Assembly (NCBI GenBank): GCA_942493125.1
Contig: OW818667.1
Location: forward strand, 1,240,001 to 1,304,000
Source: Fusibacter_C sp942493125
GTDB taxonomy: Bacteria > Bacillota > Clostridia > Peptostreptococcales > Acidaminobacteraceae
Direction: 5' to 3'
Length of the DNA: 64,000 nucleotides
The notes under the pieces were generated by a model, which was given only the letters and a program-made list of their open reading frames with translations, was not told where the DNA came from and searched no databases. Within the stretch, counting starts at the first letter, position 1. Each line of letters opens with the position of its first letter. A program made the position numbers and the translations under genes. Below, piece by piece: positions 53,781-61,830 of this stretch.

Positions 53781-54926
53781 ATGAAACAGCTCATGATTAT
53801 GACACCTGGACCAACGACGATACACGAAAGTGTGCGCATGGCAGGTGCAAAACCAATAACGAACCCCGATTTGGATTCAGCTTTTTACGAGGATTATGAC
53901 CGCGTCTGCAATGGATTAAAAACACTCTTTGGTTCTGATCAAGACGTCATCGTATTGGGCGGTGAAGGCATCTTGGGCCTTGAGGCGAGCTGCGCGTCAC
54001 TCATTGAAAAAGGCGATAAAGTGTTATGTTTAGATAACGGCATATTCGGTCATGGCTTTGGAGAATTTGCTGAAATGTATGGTGCCGATGTTACTTATTA
54101 CACTGTGGATGATCGCGAAGCTATTGATCCAACAGCGTTGAGTGATTTCCTAGAAACATCACATGATTATAAATTGGCAACACTTGTCCATTGTGAAACG
54201 CCTACAGGCATAACCAACTCAGTTGAGGCACTCTGCCCACTACTAAAGCAATATGGCATCCTCACAGTTGTTGATTCGGTTTCAGCACTTGCTGGAGAAG
54301 TTGTCAATGCATTTGAGTGGCAGATGGATATCGTCATAGGTGGCTCACAAAAATGCCTTTCTGCACCGCCTGGACTTACACCGATGAGCATCAGTAGCGA
54401 CGCTTGGCAAATGATGGCGGATCGAAAAACGCCTATCGCTGGATTTTATACAAATCTAACGACGTATAAAGATTGGAAGAAAAATCAGTGGTTTCCATAT
54501 ACACAGCCTATCACGCTGATTTATGCGCTTGATGAAGCTGTATCTCGTGCGAATAATGACGCAAATTTATATACAAGACATGCGTCTATCGCAGAAGAGA
54601 CAAGAAAAAGTTGCCTCGCTTCTGGTCTGGAATTGTATGCTAAAAATGGCTATTCATCCACGGTTACTGCGATATGTGTGCCAAATGGCATTACATATGA
54701 CCAGCTCTTCAGCGAAATGGTTGAGACACATGGAATCATGATCGGTGGCGGACTGGGGGAACTTAAAGATAAGGTCTTTAGAATCGGACATATGGGTGAA
54801 AATTGTCAGCTAGAATCCGTCTATATGACCTTAAGGGCACTAGATATCATCTTTAGAAAGCATGGCATCTTTAATGCACAAACCCCGAAGCTACATCAAA
54901 CTTTTTCGACACTGATATCAATATAA
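53781..54926 (+). CDS. Class V aminotransferase, possible pyridoxamine-pyruvate transaminase
   Basis: A 381-residue PLP-fold enzyme of the serine-pyruvate/alanine-glyoxylate group. It starts MIMTPGPTTIHES; Asp165 in VVDSVSALAGE and Lys191 in GGSQKCLSAPP are the cofactor residues; GHMGENCQLESV is the C-terminal region with the substrate Arg before it (FRIGHMG). In place of the usual G(S/T)GTxAMEA loop it has GGEGILGLEA, with a Glu as in pyridoxamine-pyruvate transaminase. Together with the ECF S component gene upstream this suggests vitamin B6 turnover. The alternative is ordinary alanine-glyoxylate transamination. Confidence 0.75.
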   Translation: MKQLMIMTPGPTTIHESVRMAGAKPITNPDLDSAFYEDYDRVCNGLKTLFGSDQDVIVLGGEGILGLEASCASLIEKGDKVLCLDNGIFGHGFGEFAEMYGADVTYYTVDDREAIDPTALSDFLETSHDYKLATLVHCETPTGITNSVEALCPLLKQYGILTVVDSVSALAGEVVNAFEWQMDIVIGGSQKCLSAPPGLTPMSISSDAWQMMADRKTPIAGFYTNLTTYKDWKKNQWFPYTQPITLIYALDEAVSRANNDANLYTRHASIAEETRKSCLASGLELYAKNGYSSTVTAICVPNGITYDQLFSEMVETHGIMIGGGLGELKDKVFRIGHMGENCQLESVYMTLRALDIIFRKHGIFNAQTPKLHQTFSTLISI

Positions 54927-54959
54927 AAATCATCAAATTAGTAAGCATAAATTCAAAAA

Positions 54960-54994
54960 AAAGAACAAGCGCATGATTAGCAGCTTGCTCTTTT
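54960..54994. terminator. Hairpin between convergent aminotransferase and HD-GYP genes
   Basis: AAAGAACAAGC and GCTTGCTCTTT pair (one mismatch) with a 12-base loop and T-rich flanks on both strands. It probably ends both transcripts. Confidence 0.7.
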
Positions 54995-55019
54995 ATCTTT
55001 TACTATTTGATTCATATCC

Positions 55020-56129
55020 TCACTCTACACTGACAACGCGTTTTTTAATGACAACATTATATCGCATTTTCAAATCGATGATCTCATTTCTATTGTTCCC
55101 TATGAGTACTCTGACAACGGGTCTAAGCGGCATCAAGTCGTTGGTGCTGAGCACCAGGGCGATACTGCCGTCGCTTAGTTCGACCAAATCTCCTGGTGGA
55201 TATGGGATGATTGCCCTTGAAAAGGCAAAAGCACTTTCATGGTCAAACATATTGCTTGGTCCCATGATATACTCCAGAGTTTCACTAGCCGTATGCGCTT
55301 TCCTATGTCGCCTGTCTGAAGTCATTGCATCGTAGACATCGGCAATCATGACAATTTTGGTGTACTTATCGATATCTGGTGCTTTTAACTTATTGGGATA
55401 CCCACTTCCATTCATACGTTCATGGTGTTTTAAAACGATATTTTTGACGAAGGCATTTGCCTGTGTGTTATCATTTAACAATTGACGACTTAACTCAGGA
55501 TGTGAACGTATGATGTTGTGATCCGTTTCAGTGTATTTTTCAGACTTGTTGGTGATTAATGGCTCCAATAATTCATTGCTGATATTCATTAGAAGTGACC
55601 CTTGAGCCAAATACATCAGTTCTTTTTCAGAAAATCCAAGATTTAAACCGACAATAACCGATAAAATAGCCGTATTGACCGCATGTTCATAATCGTAAAT
55701 ATCGAGATGCTTAACATCCACCAAAGTAATTTGACGGTCTTTTCTAAGCATGAGTTCAGATACGATGGTTTTTGACATTTCAGTCACGCGATTGATCAGA
55801 TTTTCACCTTCTGATGAAAAAGTAGAAAGACCCTTCGATTTCTTGAATGTAGAAATACCAACTATTAGATCTTGATTGAACTTCCGTCTTAGCTTTGGAT
55901 CGATAACATCTTTCAGATCAAAGGCATCATCCAGGTTCATTTCTTCTTTAATACTTTCTGTAAGTGCATCCGTTATATATATCGATAGAATATCTTGATT
56001 TCTCAAGGCTCTGATCACTTTTTCAGATATCGGTGTCGCCTCTTTTAGAAGCATGCTGCCACTACTGGTATATACGGATTTAGCAACTAAAGAATTCTCT
56101 GGTATTTCATCTATACTAACCCATCTCAT
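55020..56129 (-). CDS. HD-GYP domain protein with degenerate HD motif
   Basis: A 369-residue protein. An N-terminal DUF3391-like region (about 1-60) is followed by an HD-GYP domain (about 130-320): the first His in YEHAVNTAILSV, RSHPELSRQLL, and the GYP motif HHERMNGSGYPNKLK are intact. However, the central metal motif normally read LLHDIGK is LLMNISN here, so the HD pair that gives the family its name is lost. Intact members degrade cyclic di-GMP. This one may be inactive or act by binding. RBS GAGG. Monocistronic. Confidence 0.88.
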   Translation of the reverse strand: MRWVSIDEIPENSLVAKSVYTSSGSMLLKEATPISEKVIRALRNQDILSIYITDALTESIKEEMNLDDAFDLKDVIDPKLRRKFNQDLIVGISTFKKSKGLSTFSSEGENLINRVTEMSKTIVSELMLRKDRQITLVDVKHLDIYDYEHAVNTAILSVIVGLNLGFSEKELMYLAQGSLLMNISNELLEPLITNKSEKYTETDHNIIRSHPELSRQLLNDNTQANAFVKNIVLKHHERMNGSGYPNKLKAPDIDKYTKIVMIADVYDAMTSDRRHRKAHTASETLEYIMGPSNMFDHESAFAFSRAIIPYPPGDLVELSDGSIALVLSTNDLMPLRPVVRVLIGNNRNEIIDLKMRYNVVIKKRVVSVE

Positions 56130-56285
56130 ATTTAGCCTCGATTGAATTTGTCTATGTATGTGCCTTATATGACTTCGTGACTTATTCGGTGAGGAAATTA
56201 TTCAATTTCTATACTTATACACTATTTTAACATAAAATGCCCATTTTCCAATTAAAATCTTCATAGTAAATTTTACCCATAAAAC

Positions 56286-56315
56286 AAAAACCTTAAGCGC
56301 TGCCTAAGGTTTTTT
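56286..56315 (-). terminator. Intrinsic terminator after rsgA
   Basis: AAAAACCTTA and TAAGGTTTTT form the stem with a ten-base loop; T-rich sequence follows on the minus strand. It lies 30 bases past the rsgA stop codon. Confidence 0.85.
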
Positions 56316-56345
56316 ATAGTTCAATTTTATTTGTGGTTTCTTTTT

Positions 56346-57383
56346 TTATTTTCGCATCTTTTCCTTAAGTCGCTCACGTTTTGTCAAAGGTACCTTTGAC
56401 TTACCCCATTCATTTTCCGAATGGAGCTGGTTGTAAAGCTTCCATCTTTCTGCAGATAACGTCTTTTTTTGTAGCGCCTCACGAATTGCGCACCCAGGCT
56501 CATTCTCGTGTCTACAGTCCGCATATTTACAGGCATCGATGAACGCTTCCACATCAGAGAACGCGATGCCAAGTCCTTCGGTCGCATCGAAAAGGCCAAG
56601 TTCACGTATGCCTGGCGTGTCGATAATCATAGCACCGCTAGCAAGTTTGATCAGTTGTCTGCTCGTCGTCGTATGTCGCCCTTTCGAATCCGTTTCTCTG
56701 ATCGCATTGACTTTCATGACTTCCTCGCCAGCCATAACATTGACTAAAGTACTTTTCCCTACACCCGATGAGCCAATAAAAGCCAGCGTTTTTCCTGACT
56801 TAAAAAATGGTTTGAGTGCGTCTAGCCCAAAGCCTGTCTTTGCACTTATTGCAAATACATGTTCACAACCGGTAAATCGTTTCACCTCTTCTACATGCGT
56901 CTTGTAGGCGTCATTGCTGTCGGCTTTCGTTAGCACAATGACCGGTGTCGCACGACTTTGAAGTGCAACGCTTAGGTAACGCTCAATTCGGTTGAGGTTA
57001 AAATCGTGGTTCAGTGAGATCATGATAAAAACATAATCAAAATTGACGGCGATGACTTGTTCTTTCATGGTTTTAACATAACCTGCAGCGTGTCCAGAAA
57101 AATCCGTCCTAGAAAATTGACTCTTGCGATTCAGTACCCGAGCGATAAGGGATACACCACTAGGGTTATATTGAATCATAACAAAATCACCGACTACAGG
57201 CACACATGGATCATCACCTAAATTATTATAAAAGGAGCCCTTTAGCCTTGCCGTAATCTCTCCATTCTCGCATACAACTGTGTAAATTTCACGATGACTT
57301 TCTAAGACCCTCGCTGGTATTAGATCAGGTGAATTGCCCATTTTGAAGTCACCTTGCCAACCGTATTCTTTTATATCCAACAT
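56346..57383 (-). CDS. rsgA: Ribosome small subunit-dependent GTPase A
   Basis: A circularly permuted GTPase acting in late 30S ribosome maturation. Order: an N-terminal OB-fold (about 20-85), G4 VLTKADSND, then G1 GSSGVGKSTLVN, G3 DTPGIRELG, and the C-terminal zinc site with CKYADCRHENEPGCAIREAL. Length 345 aa is a little above usual. The start at 57383 follows GGAGG; the longer frame from 57476 runs through a terminator hairpin. It lies alone with a leader hairpin upstream, which may attenuate it. Confidence 0.95.
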   Translation of the reverse strand: MLDIKEYGWQGDFKMGNSPDLIPARVLESHREIYTVVCENGEITARLKGSFYNNLGDDPCVPVVGDFVMIQYNPSGVSLIARVLNRKSQFSRTDFSGHAAGYVKTMKEQVIAVNFDYVFIMISLNHDFNLNRIERYLSVALQSRATPVIVLTKADSNDAYKTHVEEVKRFTGCEHVFAISAKTGFGLDALKPFFKSGKTLAFIGSSGVGKSTLVNVMAGEEVMKVNAIRETDSKGRHTTTSRQLIKLASGAMIIDTPGIRELGLFDATEGLGIAFSDVEAFIDACKYADCRHENEPGCAIREALQKKTLSAERWKLYNQLHSENEWGKSKVPLTKRERLKEKMRK

Positions 57384-57411
57384 ACATTTCCTCCAATTTT
57401 TTGCACAAAAA

Positions 57412-57431
57412 AACTTGCCTATTAGCAAGTT
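57412..57431 (-). terminator. Hairpin with T-run in the rsgA leader
   Basis: AACTTGC and GCAAGTT form a 7-base stem followed by T7 on the minus strand, about 30 bases before the rsgA start. It has the form of an intrinsic terminator inside the leader; on the plus strand TTTTTT also follows. It may end an upstream transcript or attenuate rsgA. Confidence 0.6.
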
Positions 57432-57758
57432 CTGTTTTTTGTGGCCACAGTTTACAAGTAGGTTGCTTAATAACACTATTTAATTAGCTCAAAATCACCG
57501 TATTTAAATATGCCATAATAATCAACCCCTCTCAAACTATTGGTAAATGTATTGGTAAAGCGTTTGTTTCCTATCATTATTTTAACAAATGGCGGTGATA
57601 AATAAAAGATATTTTTTATGCGATTATGAACAAGACTTTTACACAGATTTAATCTGTTGATAATACCGCTCAAACACATAGGGCATAAACTTAGCTTAGA
57701 TAGCAATTCATCCTTAACTAGTCATGTTACTTTGAACGCAATGTAATCAGGAGGCCTT
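57432..57758. other. A+T-rich intergenic region between rsgA and PAP2 genes
   Basis: About 330 bases with no convincing gene. A 76-codon minus-strand frame (57476-57706) opens with TTG and lacks a ribosome binding site. A tandem TATTGGTAAA pair lies near 57540-57559. A ten-codon frame at 57484-57516 (minus) has GAGGGG 9 bases upstream and lies before the leader hairpin. Confidence 0.3.
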
Positions 57759-58283
57759 ATGCATGCAATGATCGAACGCCTACTTTTAAACGACAAACAG
57801 CTATACCTAACGCTAAATGCCGCTTCCAAAAGCAGTGCATTTGCTCGTATCATGCATGTAGTGACGCATTTAGGTGCAACCACTACGGCAATATTGGCTG
57901 CACTATTGGCGCTTTACCTTGAATATACCTATCAGATTCCCATTGGCATAGAGATGCTGCTCACACTCATAATTTCACAAATGATCGTTCAAACCATCAA
58001 ACGACTTGTCAATCGACCAAGACCTTACAAGAGCATCTCTATAGCCAATGTTTTGAAGCCACCAGCATGCGCGTATTCCTTTCCATCAGGTCATACGGCA
58101 TGTGCCTTCACGATTGCTTTATCCTACGCAAATGGCATACCTTCTCTCTTTTTCCCACTCATGTTGTTCGCTTTTATCGTTGGGATGTCAAGAATCATAC
58201 TTGGGTATCACTACCCAACAGATGTGATAATCGGTATGTTGATTGCTTACCTCTCTCATGTATGGGCATTGATGCTCATATGA
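57759..58283 (+). CDS. PAP2 family phosphatase
   Basis: A 174-residue membrane protein with five to six helices. The three-part phosphatase motif is complete: KRLVNRPRP (about 85-93), PSGHT (near 110-114) and SRIILGYHYPTD (near 145-156). It removes phosphate from lipid or undecaprenyl pyrophosphates at the outer face of the membrane, so a role in recycling the wall carrier lipid is possible. RBS AGGAGG. It is followed by a terminator. Confidence 0.9.
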   Translation: MHAMIERLLLNDKQLYLTLNAASKSSAFARIMHVVTHLGATTTAILAALLALYLEYTYQIPIGIEMLLTLIISQMIVQTIKRLVNRPRPYKSISIANVLKPPACAYSFPSGHTACAFTIALSYANGIPSLFFPLMLFAFIVGMSRIILGYHYPTDVIIGMLIAYLSHVWALMLI

Positions 58284-58310
58284 CTTTATAATTCTCCACA
58301 CCCACTTAAA

Positions 58311-58348
58311 TAGGCCCCAGGTTGATAAAACCTAAGGCCTAATTTTTT
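58311..58348 (+). terminator. Intrinsic terminator after the PAP2 gene
   Basis: TAGGCC-CC-AGGTT and AACCT-AA-GGCCTA form a stem with a 2 by 2 internal mismatch, followed by a run of eight T. Confidence 0.88.
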
Positions 58349-58372
58349 TTATTTATTCATTCGTTTCAACTA

Positions 58373-59086
58373 CTAAAATTTGATCGTAATTTTGATTCTC
58401 AATGGTGGGCTAGATATTTCAATGGTAATGGTAACTTTAGAAGCAAGGGCTTCGCCTTGGCCAACACCAGAAGTTGTCGTTAACTCAACTGAGCTAATGG
58501 TATCACCTAATGCCGTGTCATGACCTAATTTTATGACGTCGCCCATCATCCATTTCATGTTGGACTTTGCAAGATCGCTGATTGTCATATCAACTGGTTT
58601 GCCATCCACCATAATGACTGCGTTATCAGCCAAATCGAAGCTATAAACGAGTTCACGAGGGAATGTACTAGCACTTAGATCCGCGTTTCTTGTGACCGTG
58701 AATTCTTTAAAGGTAGCTTTCCCAGCACCTGCACCAGTTCCTGCACCCATGATGACATCTTCAATCAATACAGGTGATGATTTATCAATCCTTTTGAACG
58801 TAGAGTAATCAATTAATACCGTTTTTGTGTCGGCTTCATAGCCAATTGTAACGCCTTTCTCTTCCAGCAAAGCTTTAACAGGTAGATAAGTTCTGCCATT
58901 ATAAAGAAGTGGCGTTAATGCTGATCCGTCAACATCCTTTGGCGTCCAGCTCTTACCATCCACAAGGAACTTCATATCACCTGCCATAGTGGCTTGAATC
59001 TTCAGGAATGTGTCGGCTCCAAATGTAATCAGAGACATACTCAGCAAAAGTACAATTAGTAGTATCGAAATATGCTTGGTTTTCAT
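58373..59086 (-). CDS. Exported copper-amine-oxidase-stalk-domain protein with Hcp-like C terminus
   Basis: A 237-residue protein: a signal peptide (about 1-25, ending ITFGAD), then a copper amine oxidase N-terminal-like stalk domain (MKFLVDGKSWTPKDV to DTKTVLIDYSTF, about 35-97). The C-terminal 140 residues are beta-rich; GAGTGAGAGKATFKEFTVTR and the following strands resemble the Hcp1 tube-protein fold, but I hold this weakly. The start at 59086 fits GGAGG. A perfect Fur-type box lies 42 bases upstream, so it is probably induced by iron limitation. It lies downstream of the antiporter operon. Confidence 0.6.
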   Translation of the reverse strand: MKTKHISILLIVLLLSMSLITFGADTFLKIQATMAGDMKFLVDGKSWTPKDVDGSALTPLLYNGRTYLPVKALLEEKGVTIGYEADTKTVLIDYSTFKRIDKSSPVLIEDVIMGAGTGAGAGKATFKEFTVTRNADLSASTFPRELVYSFDLADNAVIMVDGKPVDMTISDLAKSNMKWMMGDVIKLGHDTALGDTISSVELTTTSGVGQGEALASKVTITIEISSPPLRIKITIKF

Positions 59087-59127
59087 TGCTAAACCTCCTC
59101 GTGTAAGGTTTCTGTCAATCACCTTTC

Positions 59128-59148
59128 AAATGATAACGATTATCATTT
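59128..59148. promoter_or_regulatory. Fur-type operator
   Basis: A perfect 21-base inverted repeat: arms AAATGATAA and TTATCATTT around CGA. It matches the Fur box core (GATAATnATTATC-type) and lies 42-62 bases before the start of the exported stalk-domain protein. No fur gene is in the window. Confidence 0.78.
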
Positions 59149-59228
59149 GCCATATTGATACCCAGTCTCTCTATACTCACGCATATTTATAATGACATTA
59201 CAATCTAAAAAGACACACAACTTTGTTC

Positions 59229-60818
59229 TCACATAAGGAAATAAAGCATGGTACCTGCGAAATAGGCCACAAGTGCAATATTCATAGCATTGAAAGATAA
59301 ATCCACATATCTCAGTTTGGTGAGCCAGTTGTTTGTGGTTATAAGGCGATTATAGAAAAGCATACATACAGAAAAAACGATTAAGTAACGCAATAATTTT
59401 GACAAGGGGTTAAACTCGATTGAAGGAAATGACTGCAGCAAAGCAAAGTTTGATACAATCCATTCATAAGACCCTAATATGACACATAGTAAAGCAAATC
59501 CAATCAAAGAGATCCATTGCATAAAATTGACATCAAAAGGTGCTTTTGTGACGATTGTTTCACTGGAGCGATGTGGTAAAATCACTTTTAGAAATTTTAC
59601 AAATGATAACATCGTTCCAATGGTGATTAAATCCATTGCAAGCGTCGGTGCAGAATGCCCAATAAGGGCCTTTGATATTGAACCACTTAAAAAGGGAGCG
59701 CCTGTGATGCTTAAGACTGCAACGATGAGGATTAGCGACATTTTCTTCGAAATATGCCATAAGTTGTGCATGTCTGTGAGCTTACGGGTATGGTAATGCT
59801 CAATAAGTATCCCCGAGATTAAGAACAGCAACGGTTTGAATAAACCATGACTTAAAATGTGATAAGTTGCTCCTAATCGAGAAATATCTGTATTATATCC
59901 AAGGCCTATCACAATAAGGCCCATCTGAGAAATTGTATGATATGCCAATACAAGTTTAATATCCTTCTGAGCCATTGCGAAGATAAACCCAATAATTGCA
60001 GTTGCGTAACCTAAAAATAAGAACAAAGGTGCGAGTTCGAGTTGCCCACCAAATAACCAGTGGATCCGAATCAACAAGTAAATGCCTGTTTTTACAAACA
60101 TACCCGAAAGGATTGCAGATACTATCGTTGGTGCACTTGGTGCGGCATGTGCTCTCGGCAACCACCCGAACAGTGGCATAAGTGCGGCTTTTAAGGAAAC
60201 ACCCGTCATGAGAAAAGCAAAAGGCAAAATCAACACCTTAGGATCATTGACGGTGTCGATTGCCATTTTCAAACTGTCTAAATCTAGAACACCAAAAAGC
60301 TTGTAACAATAGCCTATTCCCAGTAAAAAAAAAGCCATGGCAACCAAGTTTGTCATGAGATAAATTAGACCATCATACAAGGAGCGGTTATCTTTTTTCG
60401 CCATGATAAGAATCGTGATCAAGACTGTTGAGAGTTCGATAAGTACATACAGATTAAAGAGATCCGTGGATAGAAAAATACCATTGATCAAACCCTGAAG
60501 ACTTAGAAATATAAAAATAAATTCCTTTGTAAAATACGGTTTATGAAAAGCAAAGAGTGTGGTCATGAAAAACAACACACTGTTCAACAAGATTAAACTA
60601 AAGGACAAAGCATCCATGCGAAGCGCCATACCATATGGCATCTCTTCACTAAGCAGTAACATTTCTATTGGAGTGTTACCCAATGTGCGAAGGTAAACGA
60701 CGTAAACAAGTAATAAAGCTGGCGTAGCTAGACAGATACGCTTCGCTAAAACATGTCCTGATATATAATACAAAATCCCACTAAAGAAAGGCAATAGCAC
60801 AAGAATTAGTAAACTCAT
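59229..60818 (-). CDS. mrpD: Mrp-type antiporter subunit D
   Basis: A 529-residue membrane protein with about fourteen helices and the proton-antiporter family core. It has IELSTVLITILIM near 131, GVSLKAALMPLFGWLPRAHAAPSAPTIVSAILSGMFVKTGIYLL split over 205-250 (channel Lys and the HAAP motif), and LAYHTISQMGL near 291. It is the only large antiporter-like subunit in the operon; it should carry the ion-translocating machinery. It overlaps the mrpC gene by 4 bases and is last in the operon. Confidence 0.92.
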   Translation of the reverse strand: MSLLILVLLPFFSGILYYISGHVLAKRICLATPALLLVYVVYLRTLGNTPIEMLLLSEEMPYGMALRMDALSFSLILLNSVLFFMTTLFAFHKPYFTKEFIFIFLSLQGLINGIFLSTDLFNLYVLIELSTVLITILIMAKKDNRSLYDGLIYLMTNLVAMAFFLLGIGYCYKLFGVLDLDSLKMAIDTVNDPKVLILPFAFLMTGVSLKAALMPLFGWLPRAHAAPSAPTIVSAILSGMFVKTGIYLLIRIHWLFGGQLELAPLFLFLGYATAIIGFIFAMAQKDIKLVLAYHTISQMGLIVIGLGYNTDISRLGATYHILSHGLFKPLLFLISGILIEHYHTRKLTDMHNLWHISKKMSLILIVAVLSITGAPFLSGSISKALIGHSAPTLAMDLITIGTMLSFVKFLKVILPHRSSETIVTKAPFDVNFMQWISLIGFALLCVILGSYEWIVSNFALLQSFPSIEFNPLSKLLRYLIVFSVCMLFYNRLITTNNWLTKLRYVDLSFNAMNIALVAYFAGTMLYFLM

Positions 60819-61183
60819 AGATGCTCACCTCTCTTGCCTTTTACTTTTGACCAATTTGTTGAGCCATACTTGTGAAAGAGAGAGATAAACATGGTCAAAC
60901 AAAGCGCGGTGACAGAGATCCCGATGACAATAGCGGTGATCATCAATGCCTGTGGAAGTGGATCAGCAACAGTACCAATATTTTTTAATAGAAAAATTTC
61001 GGAACCAATTGGCGCATTTGTCGATTCATAGTCGATTGAAACAAAAAATAGTATGATAGACGCTTGCATGATACTTAGTGCCACAATCGTCTTAATGATA
61101 TTGCGACGTGCACAGACACCATAAACGCCTATGAAAAAAAGAATTAAACTGATCGTTTCTCCCGAAATGTATGTTTCAATCAT
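60815..61183 (-). CDS. mrpC: Mrp-type antiporter subunit C (NuoK-like)
   Basis: A 122-residue protein with three helices and the NuoK-like pattern: ISLILFFIGVYGVCARRNIIKT near 10-31, IVALSIMQASIILFFVS, and LPQALMITAIVIGISVTALCL near 82-102 with the conserved Gln-Ala-Leu and the intramembrane Glu/Ile region. It bridges the MrpD and MrpB subunits in the membrane. It overlaps mrpD by 4 bases and mrpB by 8. Confidence 0.9.
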   Translation of the reverse strand: MIETYISGETISLILFFIGVYGVCARRNIIKTIVALSIMQASIILFFVSIDYESTNAPIGSEIFLLKNIGTVADPLPQALMITAIVIGISVTALCLTMFISLFHKYGSTNWSKVKGKRGEHL

Positions 61184-61568
61184 TGATCACCTCATACAGA
61201 ATAAATCTATAAAAGATAATTGTAAGACCACAAGCGACTTTTATACCAATTAATAGATTCATGAGAATCAAATAAGGCACGTTTAAAACTGGGAATGAAA
61301 TATTCGCCCAAGTGGCTAGAAACCCCAGAGCAAATGAAAATATCAGGACTAATACCACTTTTTCTAAAGATTGTAATTTTAGGAGTGACACCGTATCCAT
61401 CGGGTTAATGATGTACTTGCAAATATAGACAGCCATAATGAGCACGCCACCCTGAAATCCACCGCCTGGAGAAACGTGTCCATTTGCTATAATATACAAT
61501 CCAAATATAAGGATTACTGGAAACAACACCCCTAAGGATCTTGAGACTAACTTAGAATATTCAGTCAT
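61176..61568 (-). CDS. mrpB: Mrp-type antiporter subunit B
   Basis: A 130-residue membrane protein with four helices; the conserved HVSPGGGFQGGVLIMA stretch (about 32-47) is diagnostic of MrpB/MnhB. The start at 61568 is chosen because AAGGAGA lies 8 bases upstream; the ATG at 61586 precedes that site. It overlaps the MbhE-like gene by 8 bases and mrpC by 8 bases, so translation is coupled. Confidence 0.92.
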   Translation of the reverse strand: MTEYSKLVSRSLGVLFPVILIFGLYIIANGHVSPGGGFQGGVLIMAVYICKYIINPMDTVSLLKLQSLEKVVLVLIFSFALGFLATWANISFPVLNVPYLILMNLLIGIKVACGLTIIFYRFILYEVIND

Positions 61569-61830
61569 CGTGATCTTCTCCTTCATGAACTGATAAAGTA
61601 ATAATACCTATAATACAGAATAACAAGACGAGTGTTTCAAATAGCGTGTCATAATATCTAAAGTACAAATAGATTGAGGTTACGACATTTGGTGCACTGA
61701 TTTTATCATTTGCATTTAAAATATAGTATTCTGAAATGCCTTTATTAGGACTAAGTGGTTGGTTCAAAGTTAGTAGCAGTACGCTTGCACCTATAATCCC
61801 TATAAATATGGCAAGCCATTTACGTCTCAT
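61561..61830 (-). CDS. MbhE-like subunit (MrpA C-terminal fragment)
   Basis: An 89-residue protein with two helices. The segment PNVVTSIYLYFRYYDTLFET (about 48-67) matches the part of MrpA, or stand-alone MbhE, that reads NVVxxILVDFRxxDTLGE. It has its own RBS (AGAGGTG). In Bacillus-type Mrp this is fused at the end of the large MrpA; here it is separate, as in Mbh-type complexes. No large MrpA N-terminal antiporter domain is present in the operon. Confidence 0.82.
   Translation of the reverse strand: MRRKWLAIFIGIIGASVLLLTLNQPLSPNKGISEYYILNANDKISAPNVVTSIYLYFRYYDTLFETLVLLFCIIGIITLSVHEGEDHDD

Noticed and set aside
57476..57706. 76-codon frame upstream of rsgA
   Set aside because: It opens with TTG, has no ribosome binding site, no recognisable domain and an unusual composition; treated as intergenic.
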